A stretch of 64,000 nucleotides of DNA from Limosilactobacillus viscerum (GCF_947387525.1 NZ_CANDNW010000006.1:1-64000); one strand, 5' to 3'. Positions 45,536 to 55,401 are shown, counted from the first letter of the stretch. The notes: a model not told the origin generated them from the letters alone. Numbers and translations are program-made.

Positions 45536-47161
45536 ATGACTGTTGATTTGGATATTTTCAAAAAGGTTGATGATTCACAAGTAGGAAAGTTTGATCACTT
45601 GTCAAACTTTGAAATTGCGGCGATCTTCAACCGTTTTGCTGCACAGAATCTACGAGGCAATGAGGTTGTAAACGGTGGTCGTGGGAACCCAAACTGGATT
45701 GCTACGACTGCCCGGCTGGCTTATTCCCGTCTGCTTGAGTTTGGGGTTACTGAAGCAGAGCGGACCTACTTTGATCCAAAGGGGATGGCTGGCGACGTCC
45801 AGAAAGACGGAATTTACGACCGGTTGATGCAGGCGCTAAAGGGCACCCGGCGGGATATTTTCCTGCGGGATGTTATTGGTGCCACAATCGACCAGTTGAA
45901 GATTGAAGACCGGGACGCCTTTGTTTATGAATTAGTTGATGGGGCACTGGGTGACCACTATCCGTACCCACCACGTTGCCTGAAGTACACGGAACAAGTT
46001 TTGCAGCAATACCTGCAAAAGAACTGTTTCAAGGATGTTCAAATGGCGAAGGACGTTGATGTTTTCCCAACCGAGGGTGGAACCGCGGCCATGGTTTACA
46101 TTTTCCAAGAATTGCACTATGCCCACGTCCTCTATCCCGGCGATACAGTTGTCGTTAACTCGTCAATCTTTACGCCATACCTGCAGATCCCAGAGCTGAG
46201 CGAATACAACTTGCGGATCAAGACGGTAACGACGAAGCGGGAAGATAACTGGCAAATGACTGACGAACAGTTTGAAGAGCTGAAGGATCCAAAGGTAAAG
46301 GCCTTCTTTGTGGTTAACCCAACGAACCCAACTGCCCGGGCATTTACACCGGAACGGTTGGAAAAGTTCAAGGAAGTAATTAAGGCAAACCCAGACCTGG
46401 TAATTATTACCGACGATGTTTACGGGACCTTCTCCCCAAGCTACCGGTCCATCTTTGCGGTGGCACCACACAACACAATTTTGGTTTACTCATTCTCCAA
46501 GCTTTACGGTGCAACCGGTCAGCGCCTCGGGGTTGTCTGCATGCACCATGATAATGTTTGTGACCGGATCATCCAGGAAAATTTAATGAACCGGCGGCTG
46601 AAGGAACTTGACGAACGGCGGTACTCAATTGTCGTTCCGGATCCGCACAAGATGAAATTTATTGATCGGATGGTTGCGGATAGCCGGGCCATCGGGCTTT
46701 ACCACACGGCCGGCCTGTCCTCGCCACAACAGGTAATGATGGATATGTTTGCGATGTCAAACCTAAAGGACGACGGCGCAAACGAATACGTCAAGCTTTC
46801 ACGGCAGGTAGTGGCCGATCGTTACCACGAATTTTGGAATGACCTGGGCGTTAAGGCGGATGAAACAGCTGAAAACACCCGGTACTACACTCTGGTCGAC
46901 ATCTTTGACTTGATGAAGCAGCGCCATGGTGAAGACTTCTGTAAGTACTTCAAGGATAATTACAACTACCTTGACTTTACTTACCGCTTGGCAACGGAAT
47001 TTGGTGCCGTGGTTATGGATGCAAAGGCCTTCGGGGCTGAAGAAGGGAATGTTCGGGTTTCACTTGCCAACCTGCAAAAGGATGACTACCGGAAGCTCGC
47101 CCAAGCAATTTTGGACCTAGTAGACGAGTACTATGAAGTCTACCAGGAAAGTAAGAAGTGA
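45536..47161 (+). CDS. asdA: Bifunctional aspartate aminotransferase / aspartate 4-decarboxylase
   Basis: PLP enzyme of 541 residues converting aspartate to alanine and CO2, with side transaminase activity. It is longer than simple class I aminotransferases, with an N-terminal extension typical of AsdA (NFEIAAIFNRFAAQNLRG, NGGRGNPNWIATTARLAY). Class I parts are FPTEGGTAAMVYIFQEL, VVNPTNPTARAF, ITDDVYGTF and the PLP lysine in VYSFSKLYGATGQRLG. ATG at 45536 is 9 bases after AGGAGG. In lactobacilli AsdA often works with the antiporter AspT to make a proton gradient; here the next gene is a different membrane protein. Confidence 0.9.
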   Translation: MTVDLDIFKKVDDSQVGKFDHLSNFEIAAIFNRFAAQNLRGNEVVNGGRGNPNWIATTARLAYSRLLEFGVTEAERTYFDPKGMAGDVQKDGIYDRLMQALKGTRRDIFLRDVIGATIDQLKIEDRDAFVYELVDGALGDHYPYPPRCLKYTEQVLQQYLQKNCFKDVQMAKDVDVFPTEGGTAAMVYIFQELHYAHVLYPGDTVVVNSSIFTPYLQIPELSEYNLRIKTVTTKREDNWQMTDEQFEELKDPKVKAFFVVNPTNPTARAFTPERLEKFKEVIKANPDLVIITDDVYGTFSPSYRSIFAVAPHNTILVYSFSKLYGATGQRLGVVCMHHDNVCDRIIQENLMNRRLKELDERRYSIVVPDPHKMKFIDRMVADSRAIGLYHTAGLSSPQQVMMDMFAMSNLKDDGANEYVKLSRQVVADRYHEFWNDLGVKADETAENTRYYTLVDIFDLMKQRHGEDFCKYFKDNYNYLDFTYRLATEFGAVVMDAKAFGAEEGNVRVSLANLQKDDYRKLAQAILDLVDEYYEVYQESKK

Positions 47162-47169
47162 TTAACTAA

Positions 47170-48093
47170 TTGGAAAATAAGTGGCTTAATAAGGAACAAC
47201 CATTGCTGTTAACGCCCCAACTTCCTTTGATGTGGACCAGCAGCTGGCTAGCAGTCATGACGGCCTGGCGCGGTCTTGGCAAGCGAGTCGGCGGTGGGGT
47301 CGAAGTTCAAGAATCAGCGCTGATGATACTGGCGGTAATACTGGTTGCTAATATTTATAATCTAACAATCCTCTACCGACAGCCGGCAATTAATCGCCAG
47401 CAGGCAAAGGATGGGGTGTGGGTACTGGCTTATGCGTTAGTGTTGATCTTTTCAACTATTCTCGCCTGGGGCCGACCACAGGATGTGGCACTGCCAAGTA
47501 GTCTTAACCTTTGGACGGGCCTGTTCATTTTGCTAAATGGGTGCCAGGCTGCATTGGGAATATACTTTGCACTCCGGTGTCGGCCACAAGTGATGGCGGG
47601 GGATGACGCTCTGCTTTCGCTGTGGATTATGCCGGTATACCTAGTTATGATTGACTTTCTATTACCGCCGTTCTTGTTATTGAGTGGTGTACTTCGTTAC
47701 CTTGCTCTTGCTGGTGGGGGAATTGCAGTTGTGGCCTTAATTCTCTACCAGTGGCGGCAATTAGCACGGATTTTTGTATCCACTGCTGCGGTGCAAAGTG
47801 CCTGCTACCAGGGATTGATCGGCGCGGACTTGGCTGGAAGTATGTTGGCATTCTTCTTTGCGTTTGATACGGTCGTACTCCGTAGTGCCGGTGGAAGGCT
47901 TGACCTGATTAGCTACTGCCTGGCGGTGTGCTTGTTAGTAGTTGCTCTTTCAACTGGCCTGCTGGCGGCGATGCAACGGTACCGCCTTAAGTACCAGTAT
48001 GGTGCCGCCCGCAAGCACAAGATGCGGTTCCTTTACGGGGGCGCAGTGACACTAGTGTTGTTTTTGATGGTGACTTGTTTTTGGATTGGATAA
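47170..48093 (+). CDS. Polytopic membrane protein of unknown function
   Basis: 307 residues with about eight hydrophobic segments (for example ALMILAVILVANIYNLTILY, VWVLAYALVLIFSTILAW, LISYCLAVCLLVVALSTGLL). It starts at a TTG 9 bases after the asdA stop with no good RBS, so translation may be coupled to asdA. It is not AspT (about 540 residues, different pattern) and I do not recognise the family. A role with aspartate/alanine metabolism is only suggested by position. The start is uncertain. Confidence 0.6.
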   Translation: MENKWLNKEQPLLLTPQLPLMWTSSWLAVMTAWRGLGKRVGGGVEVQESALMILAVILVANIYNLTILYRQPAINRQQAKDGVWVLAYALVLIFSTILAWGRPQDVALPSSLNLWTGLFILLNGCQAALGIYFALRCRPQVMAGDDALLSLWIMPVYLVMIDFLLPPFLLLSGVLRYLALAGGGIAVVALILYQWRQLARIFVSTAAVQSACYQGLIGADLAGSMLAFFFAFDTVVLRSAGGRLDLISYCLAVCLLVVALSTGLLAAMQRYRLKYQYGAARKHKMRFLYGGAVTLVLFLMVTCFWIG

Positions 48094-48097
48094 ATTA

Positions 48098-48137
48098 AAA
48101 AGCGGAGCACGACAATTTTTGCCGCGCTCCGCTTCTA
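48098..48137. terminator. Bidirectional terminator
   Basis: AAGCGGAGC / GCTCCGCTT with a GCACGAC..TGCCGC inner part. Confidence 0.8.
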
Positions 48138-48156
48138 TTTATGTAGCCCTCTGAGT

Positions 48157-48545
48157 GGCCGCTCCGCACTTTTTTAAGTAGACGTGCTACGCGGCCGAGG
48201 GCTAGAGTCTAACAGAAAAAAGACGCCAACGCATCCGCGTTACCGCCTTTTTCCATGTTAGTCTTACGCCCTCTTTAAAGGCCGCTCCGCACTTTTTTAA
48301 GTAGACGTGCTACGCGGCCGAGGGCTAGAGTCTAACAGAAAAAAGACGCCAACGCATCCGCGTTACCGCCTTTTTCCATGTTAGTCTTACGCCCTCTTTA
48401 AAGGCCGCTCCGCACTTTTTTAAGTAGACGTGCTGCGCGGCCGAGGGCCTAGTGCCCAACAAAAAAAATCGGCCTGCCGCCTTCAGCGCCAACCCGATTT
48501 TCCTGTTGCTCATACGGCCCTCTTTAAAGGCCGCTCCGCACTTTG
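48157..48545. repeat. Tandem array of 123-bp structured repeats
   Basis: Units at 48157-48279 and 48280-48402 (123 bp, identical as read), 48403-48528 (126 bp, mosaic) and a partial copy at 48529-48545. Each unit has hairpin A (GGCCGC...GCAC / GTGC...GCGGCC) and hairpin B (AGTCTAAC..AACGC/GCGTT..GTTAGTCT). GCCCTC and GAGGGC border the hairpins and can pair in two alternative ways. It lies immediately after the pepD stop codon; on the minus strand hairpin B is followed by T runs, so it may act as a multiple terminator for pepD. Confidence 0.8.
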
Positions 48546-48546
48546 T

Positions 48547-49980
48547 TTATAAATTCTTATCCATCTTAAACGTCAGCTTGGACAGTTCAAGGCCGTTCAT
48601 GATTAATTGTGACATCAGACTCTTAGTCCGCTTTGCCAGTTCCGCAATCATCTTGTGGCTTTCTTCGCTTAAGAAGTCACTTACTTCACCAGCACTCTTT
48701 CCTTCTACTTGTGGTGCAACCGTGTTTACCCACCGGTACAGGTATTCACGTGCGTCCTTCAAGTAATCCAAGTCTGGTTGTGAGAATTCAGCGTGGTGTG
48801 ATTCCACAATCATCGATAGTGCCCGGTACATCCAGTAAGCACTCTTCAAGTCCATGTTGAGTTCCATTGGTGTTTCCCGGTAACTCTCATCCATGTCTTG
48901 TGCTTGCCCGAAGAATGGTACGTATGGTGTAAATGTTGGTACCCCGAAGCACATCCACATAATCGTTGATGCTGCTTCTGGTAAGTCATTCCGTACCTGG
49001 AGCACGTGTGAGTTTTGCGTCCGGTTCAATGAAATTGGCCGGAACAGGTGCTTTTGTTCTTCAGTTCCCTTGCCAAGTGGGTCGTAAACCGTTCCTTGGT
49101 AGTGGCTGCTCAATACTTGTTCAACATCTTCCAAGGTAAGCTTGCGGTCACTCCGCATTACGAATGGCAGGTCGAAGTCAAGTGGATCCATTTCAACACT
49201 TGGGTTGAGGATCTTGTGCCCATACCATTGCCGTGGTGTGTTGTAGTGTTGGTCAAAGAAGTTGGCGGTTCCGAAAATGTGGCGGAAGTTCCAACCGTGC
49301 TTGTCAGGGTTCAGGTGGTTCTTCTCAACGAACTCTTGAATACCATCTGACCACATGAAGTTGTCAGTGTCACTAAAGTCAACTTGCTGGATGGCAATCC
49401 GGTTACCAGTAACGGCATAAGCATCGTCCGGGATCCGTTGTGCTACCCAGTGGTGACCAGTAACGATTTCCATGTACCAAACGTCATCCTTGTCGGAGAA
49501 GATAACCCCGTTACCTTCAGCAGAACCATACTTCTTAATGACGTTACCAAGGTAGGCAACCCCTTCCCGCGCACTGTTAATGAATGGGAGGGTGGTTGAG
49601 ACGATAATGTCTTCGTTGATCCCACTTTCAGTGTTTAACGGGTCAAATGATAATACCCGTTCGTTGGCGTAAACACTTTCCGTTGCACTCATGCCGACGT
49701 TCTTGGAGTTAAATCCACTTTCATCAAAGATCCCTTCGTTCTTGTAATCAACGTTAGGGGTACCTTGATATGCATAACCATCAGCTGGCCGGTCAACGAC
49801 ACACTTGTTAAGGTAAGCCTTAACTTGGTTTGGGTGGTCATGGTAAGCAGGGTAGACAACGAGACACATTGGGTTTAATGGCTCAACCGTATCGTCATTC
49901 CGTGCTGCCATCGTCGAACCATCGATCGTGGCATTTTTACCAACTAAAACAGTCGTACATGCGGATAAATTCTTCTTCAT
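48547..49980 (-). CDS. pepD: C69-family dipeptidase
   Basis: Ntn-hydrolase dipeptidase with broad specificity, cytoplasmic. 477 residues; the nucleophile Cys is in NLSACTTVLVGKNATIDGST near residue 8, normally exposed after processing, and the family block MAARNDDTVEPLNP, the GVAYLGNVIKKYGSAEG segment and the SHYQGTVYDPLGKG segment follow. AAGGTTCTGAAG precedes the ATG. It supplies amino acids from peptides. Its 3' end runs straight into the tandem repeat array. Confidence 0.93.
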   Translation of the reverse strand: MKKNLSACTTVLVGKNATIDGSTMAARNDDTVEPLNPMCLVVYPAYHDHPNQVKAYLNKCVVDRPADGYAYQGTPNVDYKNEGIFDESGFNSKNVGMSATESVYANERVLSFDPLNTESGINEDIIVSTTLPFINSAREGVAYLGNVIKKYGSAEGNGVIFSDKDDVWYMEIVTGHHWVAQRIPDDAYAVTGNRIAIQQVDFSDTDNFMWSDGIQEFVEKNHLNPDKHGWNFRHIFGTANFFDQHYNTPRQWYGHKILNPSVEMDPLDFDLPFVMRSDRKLTLEDVEQVLSSHYQGTVYDPLGKGTEEQKHLFRPISLNRTQNSHVLQVRNDLPEAASTIMWMCFGVPTFTPYVPFFGQAQDMDESYRETPMELNMDLKSAYWMYRALSMIVESHHAEFSQPDLDYLKDAREYLYRWVNTVAPQVEGKSAGEVSDFLSEESHKMIAELAKRTKSLMSQLIMNGLELSKLTFKMDKNL

Positions 49981-50083
49981 TTCTTCAGAACCTTTCTACA
50001 ATGACTAAGCGACTAAAACACTCTATACCAATAGTGTAAACGTTACCGCTGCAAGGGTCAAATTAGTTTGCTCTCATAATCAC

Positions 50084-50117
50084 AAAACCCGGTGCCCACC
50101 AAGGAGTACCGGGTTTT
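50084..50117 (-). terminator. Terminator of ybaK
   Basis: AAAACCCGGT / ACCGGGTTTT-type stem with A and T tracts either side. Confidence 0.82.
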
Positions 50118-50119
50118 AA

Positions 50120-50638
50120 TTATCCTTCATAATTGGCTTGCTGGAGGTCAGCAAACTTTGCGTGGACCAAATTAGCAAGGTCTTCCGCGTTTAATTGAAC
50201 CGACCGGCCGATCTTACCAGACGAAACATAAATTTCGCCCTGCTCCTTAGCGGCCTGGTCAATGAAGATCGGGTATTGGAATTTCTCATAAATTCCAACC
50301 GGGGTGTTGGCACCATGAACGTAACCGGTTGTCTTCAGCAGGTTCTTCAGCGGCACCATGTTGACCTTCTTGTTTCCAGAAACTTTGGCGAGTTTCTTCT
50401 CATCAAGGTGGGTATCAACCGGGATTACGCCGACCAGTGGGCCCGTCACGTTACCAGTTAAGACCAGTGTCTTGTAAATAACGTGTTCGTCAACGCCAGT
50501 GTGGTCAACACTCATTGTCCGCACGTCGCCATCCTGGTGGGTAGGAAATTCTGCCTGGTGGTAGGGAACCTTGTTTTTATCAAGGATTTGCTCCACCTGC
50601 GTCTTTTTTAACTTGCTTTTTTTGTTCTTTTTACTCAT
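50120..50638 (-). CDS. ybaK: YbaK/EbsC-family aminoacyl-tRNA deacylase
   Basis: Hydrolyses mischarged Cys-tRNA(Pro) in trans. 172 residues: a Lys-rich N-terminus, VDEHVIYKTLVLTGNVTGPL with the conserved catalytic Lys (YKTL), VIPVDTHLDEKKLAKVSGNK, TTGYVHGANTPVGIYEKFQY (GxxxPxG motif) and YVSSGKIGRSVQLNAEDLAN. Stand-alone, with its own terminator. AAGGAAG precedes the ATG. Confidence 0.9.
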   Translation of the reverse strand: MSKKNKKSKLKKTQVEQILDKNKVPYHQAEFPTHQDGDVRTMSVDHTGVDEHVIYKTLVLTGNVTGPLVGVIPVDTHLDEKKLAKVSGNKKVNMVPLKNLLKTTGYVHGANTPVGIYEKFQYPIFIDQAAKEQGEIYVSSGKIGRSVQLNAEDLANLVHAKFADLQQANYEG

Positions 50639-50762
50639 AATAAAACTTCCTTTTATTTACTGGAACGGACCAATATTTTTAAAAAAGGTCCCAATTTAAA
50701 ATAGGCCTGGTATACTAGAAGTGAATTAACTGTGTAGAGAATAAATCTGAGGAGCTTAAGAT

Positions 50763-51494
50763 ATGGCAGATTTAGTATATCGCTCAGTGATGCGTGATAT
50801 AAAACAAAAAATCCTGAAAAACCAATATGAAGGGATGCGCTTGCCAGATGAGCGGAGCCTGTCTGAAACTTACGGGGTCAGTCGGAGTTCAATCAAGCGG
50901 GCACTTGGCATCTTAGCCCAACAGGGAATTATCTTCAAGAAACGGGGGTCGGGGACCTTCATTAACCCGCTCTACTTGAAGAACCAGTCGCTCTTTCACT
51001 ATGAAGGCAGCAACCTTGGAGTTACCGATAGTTTCCAACTTGATGGCAAAAAGCAGGGAATCAAGCTGCTTGACTACCAGGTAGTGCCTGCAAGTGCTGA
51101 CATCCAAGAGGAACTCTTCCTCAATGATACTGATTTTGTATACCAAATCAAACGGTTGCGGTTGATTGATGACCAGCCGTTCATGATTGAGACGGGCTTT
51201 ATCCCAATCAAAATTGTGCCCACCTTGTCGCCAGCGGTAGTTAACAGCTCAATTTTTAACTACCTTGAAGACAACATGGGGAAGCGGGTTACGAAGTCCT
51301 TCACCACGATCAGCGTGTCGCCATCGACGGGGGATGACCAGGACTTGCTGAAGCTGGAACCAACCGAACCGGTAGGAGTAATGGACGGTGTCTTCTTCCT
51401 TGATGATGGAACGCCGTTTGAGGTATCCAGCATGCGGATCCACTACAAGTATATGCGGTATAGCACCTTTATTAACCTTGACCAAGAAGGATAG
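50763..51494 (+). CDS. GntR-family (HutC subfamily) transcriptional regulator
   Basis: 243 residues: N-terminal winged helix (RLPDERSLSETYGVSRSSIK then RALGILAQQGIIFKKRGSGT) and a C-terminal UTRA effector domain (QIKRLRLIDDQPFMIETGFI, FEVSSMRIHYKYMRYSTFIN). UTRA domains bind sugar phosphates or small acids. Nearby genes do not form an obvious regulon; the divergent ybaK and the convergent acyltransferase are not typical targets. GAGGAG precedes ATG. Confidence 0.9.
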   Translation: MADLVYRSVMRDIKQKILKNQYEGMRLPDERSLSETYGVSRSSIKRALGILAQQGIIFKKRGSGTFINPLYLKNQSLFHYEGSNLGVTDSFQLDGKKQGIKLLDYQVVPASADIQEELFLNDTDFVYQIKRLRLIDDQPFMIETGFIPIKIVPTLSPAVVNSSIFNYLEDNMGKRVTKSFTTISVSPSTGDDQDLLKLEPTEPVGVMDGVFFLDDGTPFEVSSMRIHYKYMRYSTFINLDQEG

Positions 51495-51501
51495 AAGACG
51501 A

Positions 51502-51545
51502 AGTGGTCCAGAGTTCGACGTTTGCCAAACCCTGGACCACTTTTT
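51502..51545. terminator. Bidirectional terminator
   Basis: AGTGGTCCAG / CTGGACCACTTTTT with a GAGTTCGACG..CAAACC loop. Confidence 0.85.
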
Positions 51546-51549
51546 GAAT

Positions 51550-52632
51550 TTATCCATTCTTTAATCGGCCTGCCCCTAAAAGCCGTTTGATCCAGCTCCA
51601 TCCGCAGTGTGCACCGTATGCAAATGCAAATGAGAGGATGATGGTGGCGGCTACTAGTAGCGGAAACTTGATAACTAGCGGCATGTGTGGTGCGACGAGG
51701 CCGAGCCCGTGCCAGCACCAGTAAAGCCAGAATACATGACCCAGGAAGGAACGGTGGGCGTAAGTAGCAATCCAGTGGATCGCTGGCAGCCACTGGTTGC
51801 CATACTTCTGCAAGTAGAGCAGGACGGTGGCTACTAGGCCAATTGAACTCAAGTTATAAAACACCATCGATGGGAGGTAGTAAGGAGCATTGGTTAACCG
51901 CACCGGGAAACCATAGCTGAAGAAGTTAGCGGTCACGATATATAAGAAGACCAGCCAGCAGGCCAACTGGGCTAGCCAGTGCTGCATCAGCCACGGTGCT
52001 AACTTCTGGTAAAAAGCCCAGAACAGAGTGCCACTCACCCCGAAGATAAGGAAACTCGGAAAGATCCGGTCAACGAGGTACCAGTTGGTAGCCTCGGGTC
52101 CGTGAAAGATTTGCACCTTATACGTGAAGTGCCAGCAGAGCTCGAATAATAGGGCGAGGGCAAAAACGATGATTCCGCGCCGTGGACGGTGCTGGACAAA
52201 GCGGCACAACCACCAGAAAACCGGCATGATGATAATAAACTGCAGCATCATGACGTTGTACCAGAGGTGGGGCGCCGCGTTCCCGTTGATGAACTGCCAG
52301 CAAAATCCCTGCCAGTTGCGGTAGTGGTGGTGCTGCTGGAGCTGGGGCATCAATAATAGGTAAATGGTTGTCCACAGGATTGATGGAACGAAGAGAACGT
52401 GCCAGCGGTTCCGCATAAAGGTGGGATAGCCACGAAGCGTTGCACCCGGGTGAGTACGGACGGTGGAAAAGAGGATCCCGAAGATGAAGGCGGGGGCACT
52501 GAACTTGATTGCCTCGTAGATTCCACCCAGGAAAAACTGCTGGCCGGGGCCAGAAGCCGATCCCGTCATAAAGGAAATTACCGACTGGGTCATCACGGTG
52601 GAGACGGCCATGACCTTGGAGAAATCACCCAC
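51550..52632 (-). CDS. Membrane acyltransferase (acyltransferase-3/OafA-like)
   Basis: 360 residues with about ten hydrophobic helices, in the acyltransferase-3 family that acetylates cell-surface or secondary sugars. Family-type features are an early polar/charged cytoplasmic loop (FMRNRWHVLFVPSILWTTIY), the extracytoplasmic LWYNVMMLQFIIIMP and the C-terminal HRSFLGHVFWLYW. The assigned start is GTG 52632, but in-frame family-like sequence extends upstream (TTQFDKLNQAD) to an ATA at 52669-52671 two bases after AGGAGG; a mutated start codon is possible. Confidence 0.78.
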   Translation of the reverse strand: MGDFSKVMAVSTVMTQSVISFMTGSASGPGQQFFLGGIYEAIKFSAPAFIFGILFSTVRTHPGATLRGYPTFMRNRWHVLFVPSILWTTIYLLLMPQLQQHHHYRNWQGFCWQFINGNAAPHLWYNVMMLQFIIIMPVFWWLCRFVQHRPRRGIIVFALALLFELCWHFTYKVQIFHGPEATNWYLVDRIFPSFLIFGVSGTLFWAFYQKLAPWLMQHWLAQLACWLVFLYIVTANFFSYGFPVRLTNAPYYLPSMVFYNLSSIGLVATVLLYLQKYGNQWLPAIHWIATYAHRSFLGHVFWLYWCWHGLGLVAPHMPLVIKFPLLVAATIILSFAFAYGAHCGWSWIKRLLGAGRLKNG

Positions 52633-52845
52633 GTCAGCCTGGTTTAATTTATCAAATTGCGTCGTTTTTATCGCCTCCTAAACTATTACAAATATTACAT
52701 TTTTAAGTATACAACATGCGGGCAAACTGCGTTTAAATCATTGCTATTATGCGGTTTATAGCTGGCCAGCACGGGAGTGGAAAGTTAAAGAACAGCTAAA
52801 GAAAATTAAAATTTGATAATTGGACCGTATCAATTTTCAAAAAGG

Positions 52846-52876
52846 TTGACTTTAAACAAAAACAGTTTATCATAAT
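52846..52876 (+). promoter_or_regulatory. Likely phosphoketolase promoter
   Basis: TTGACT at 52846-52851 and CATAAT at 52871-52876, 19-base spacer; the only good candidate before the gene. Confidence 0.5.
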
Positions 52877-52953
52877 ACATGTAAATTGAATGATTTACGT
52901 TAGTTGTTAGAAGCACAAACGTATTGATTTATTCAGAAGGAGTGTTTATTAGA

Positions 52954-55365
52954 ATGGCAGTAGATTACGATTCCAAGCAATACTTGGAAAGTGTTGACGC
53001 TTACTGGCGTGCAGCCAACTACCTTTCAGTTGGTACATTGTTCTTAATGAGCGACCCATTATTACGTCAACCATTACAAGCAAAAGACGTTAAGCCAAAG
53101 CCAATTGGTCACTGGGGTACGATTGTTCCTCAAAACTTCATTTACGCACACTTGAACCGTGTAATTAAGAAGTACGACCTTGACATGTTCTACATTGAAG
53201 GTTCAGGTCACGGTGGCCAAGTTATGGTTAATAACTCATACTTGGACGGTTCCTACACCGAAATTTACCCAGAATACACACAAGACGAAAACGGAATGGC
53301 TAAGTTGTTCAAGCACTTCTCATTCCCAGGCGGTACTGCATCACACGCCGCACCTGAAACTCCAGGTTCAATCCACGAAGGTGGGGAACTTGGTTACTCA
53401 CTTTCACACGGTGTTGGTGCCATCTTAGATAACCCAGACGTTATCGCCGCTGTTGAAATCGGTGATGGTGAAGCTGAAACTGGTCCTCTGGCCGCTTCAT
53501 GGTTCTCAGACAAGTTCATCAACCCAATCAAGGATGGTGCGGTATTACCAATCATCCAAATCAACGGTTTCAAGATTTCTAACCCTACTATCCTTTCACG
53601 GATGAGCGACGAAGAACTTACTAAGTACTTCGAAGGTATGGGTTGGGAACCACACTTCGTTTCTGCATACAAGGAAGCTGACCGTGAAGGTGAATTCAAC
53701 GGTTACAAGGACCACATGCAGGTTCACGAAGAAATGGCTAAGACTCTTGATACTGTTATCGAAAAGATCAAGGCTATCCAAAAGAACGCTCGTGAAAACA
53801 ACGACGATTCTCTTCCAACTTGGCCAATGATCATCTTGCGTGCTCCTAAGGGCTGGACCGGTCCTAAGGAAGACCTTGATGGCAACCCAATCGAAAACTC
53901 ATTCCGTGCTCACCAGATTCCTATTCCGGTATCACAAGATGACATGGAACACAAGGACATGCTTGTTGACTGGATGAAGTCATACAAGCCTGAAGAATTG
54001 TTCGACGAAAACGGTCACCCAGTTGACTTAGTTGAACAAAACACTCCAGAAGGCAACAAGCGGATGGCTATGAACCCTATCACTAACGGTGGTATCGATC
54101 CTAAGCCATTAGTATTGCCTAACTACCGCGACTTTGCCGTTGATATTCAAAACCACGGTACTGTTGTAAAGCAAGACATGCTTGAATGGGGTAAGTACCT
54201 CAGCAAGATGGCAGAACTGAACCCAGATACTTTCCGTGGTTTCGGTCCTGATGAATCTAAGTCAAACCGTCTGTACGCATTCCTTGACAACGACAAGCGT
54301 CAATGGATGGAAGGTATTCACGAACCAAACGATGAAAACCTTGCCCACAGTGGTCGGATGATTGATTCACAACTGTCAGAACACCAAGCAGAAGGTTTCC
54401 TTGAAGGTTACACTCTGACTGGTCGTCACGGATTCTTCGCAACTTACGAAGCATTCGGTCGTGTTGTTGACTCCATGCTGACTCAACACATGAAGTGGTT
54501 ACGGAAGGCTAAGGACCTCTACTGGCGTAAGCAATACCCAGCATTGAACTTCGTTGATACTTCAACTGTCTTCCAACAAGACCATAACGGTTACACTCAC
54601 CAAGATCCAGGTCTGTTGACTCACATGTTCGAAAAGGAACGTCCAGACCTTGTTAAGGAATACCTGCCAGCAGATACTAACTCTCTGTTAGCCGTATCCA
54701 ACAAGGCATTCAACGACCAAGAATGCATCAACATCTTCGTAACTTCCAAGCACCCACGTGCACAATGGTTCTCCATTGACGAAGCTACTGAACTGGTTGA
54801 CAACGGTCTTGGCTACATCGACTGGGCTTCTACTGACCAAGGTAGCGAACCAGACGTTGTATTTGCTTCAGCTGGTACTGAACCTACTGAAGAAGCTCTT
54901 GCCGCAATCGACATTCTGCACGACAACTTCCCAGAACTGAAGATTCGTTACATCAACATCATCGAAATCATGAAGTTGATGAAGCAAGACAAGAACCCAG
55001 AAGGTCTGTCAGATGCTGAATTTAACCAATACTTCACTACTGACAAGCCAGTTATCTTTGCATGGCACGGTTTCCGTGACATGATCCAAGCTCTGTTCTT
55101 CGAACGTGCAAACCACAACCTTCACATCCACTCATACGAAGAAAATGGTGACATCACCACTCCATTCGACATGCGTGTATTGAACGAACTGGACCGGTTC
55201 CACTTAGCTAAGGACGCTATCCAAAACATCCCTGGCTACGAACAAAAGGGTGCTTCATTTGTTGCCAAGATGGACAACATGATCAACAAGCACAACCACT
55301 ACATCCGTTCAGAAGGTAAGGACTTGCCAGAAGTTACTAACTGGACTTGGAAGGGTCTTAAGTAA
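52954..55365 (+). CDS. xpkA: Xylulose-5-phosphate/fructose-6-phosphate phosphoketolase
   Basis: Thiamine-diphosphate enzyme splitting xylulose 5-phosphate into acetyl phosphate and glyceraldehyde 3-phosphate, the key step of heterofermentation. 803 residues, normal length. Motifs: [55 protein letters not shown]-like [23 protein letters not shown], and [20 protein letters not shown]. The codon use is strongly biased (AAC, CCA, GGT), as in very highly expressed genes. AGAAGGAGTG precedes the ATG at 52954; a frame from 52924 has no RBS. It has its own promoter and terminator. Confidence 0.97.
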   Translation: MAVDYDSKQYLESVDAYWRAANYLSVGTLFLMSDPLLRQPLQAKDVKPKPIGHWGTIVPQNFIYAHLNRVIKKYDLDMFYIEGSGHGGQVMVNNSYLDGSYTEIYPEYTQDENGMAKLFKHFSFPGGTASHAAPETPGSIHEGGELGYSLSHGVGAILDNPDVIAAVEIGDGEAETGPLAASWFSDKFINPIKDGAVLPIIQINGFKISNPTILSRMSDEELTKYFEGMGWEPHFVSAYKEADREGEFNGYKDHMQVHEEMAKTLDTVIEKIKAIQKNARENNDDSLPTWPMIILRAPKGWTGPKEDLDGNPIENSFRAHQIPIPVSQDDMEHKDMLVDWMKSYKPEELFDENGHPVDLVEQNTPEGNKRMAMNPITNGGIDPKPLVLPNYRDFAVDIQNHGTVVKQDMLEWGKYLSKMAELNPDTFRGFGPDESKSNRLYAFLDNDKRQWMEGIHEPNDENLAHSGRMIDSQLSEHQAEGFLEGYTLTGRHGFFATYEAFGRVVDSMLTQHMKWLRKAKDLYWRKQYPALNFVDTSTVFQQDHNGYTHQDPGLLTHMFEKERPDLVKEYLPADTNSLLAVSNKAFNDQECINIFVTSKHPRAQWFSIDEATELVDNGLGYIDWASTDQGSEPDVVFASAGTEPTEEALAAIDILHDNFPELKIRYINIIEIMKLMKQDKNPEGLSDAEFNQYFTTDKPVIFAWHGFRDMIQALFFERANHNLHIHSYEENGDITTPFDMRVLNELDRFHLAKDAIQNIPGYEQKGASFVAKMDNMINKHNHYIRSEGKDLPEVTNWTWKGLK

Positions 55366-55401
55366 TCATCTGCTGATTACTAATTAAACACTTAATAAAT
55401 G

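Noticed and set aside
48325-48513. Minus-strand ORF of 62 codons through the repeat array
   Set aside because: No ribosome binding site, frame created by the repeats, basic residues from hairpin sequence; not a family protein.
48157-48545. Repeat array as a CRISPR
   Set aside because: Units are 123-126 bp, contiguous, with no variable spacers and no cas genes in the window.
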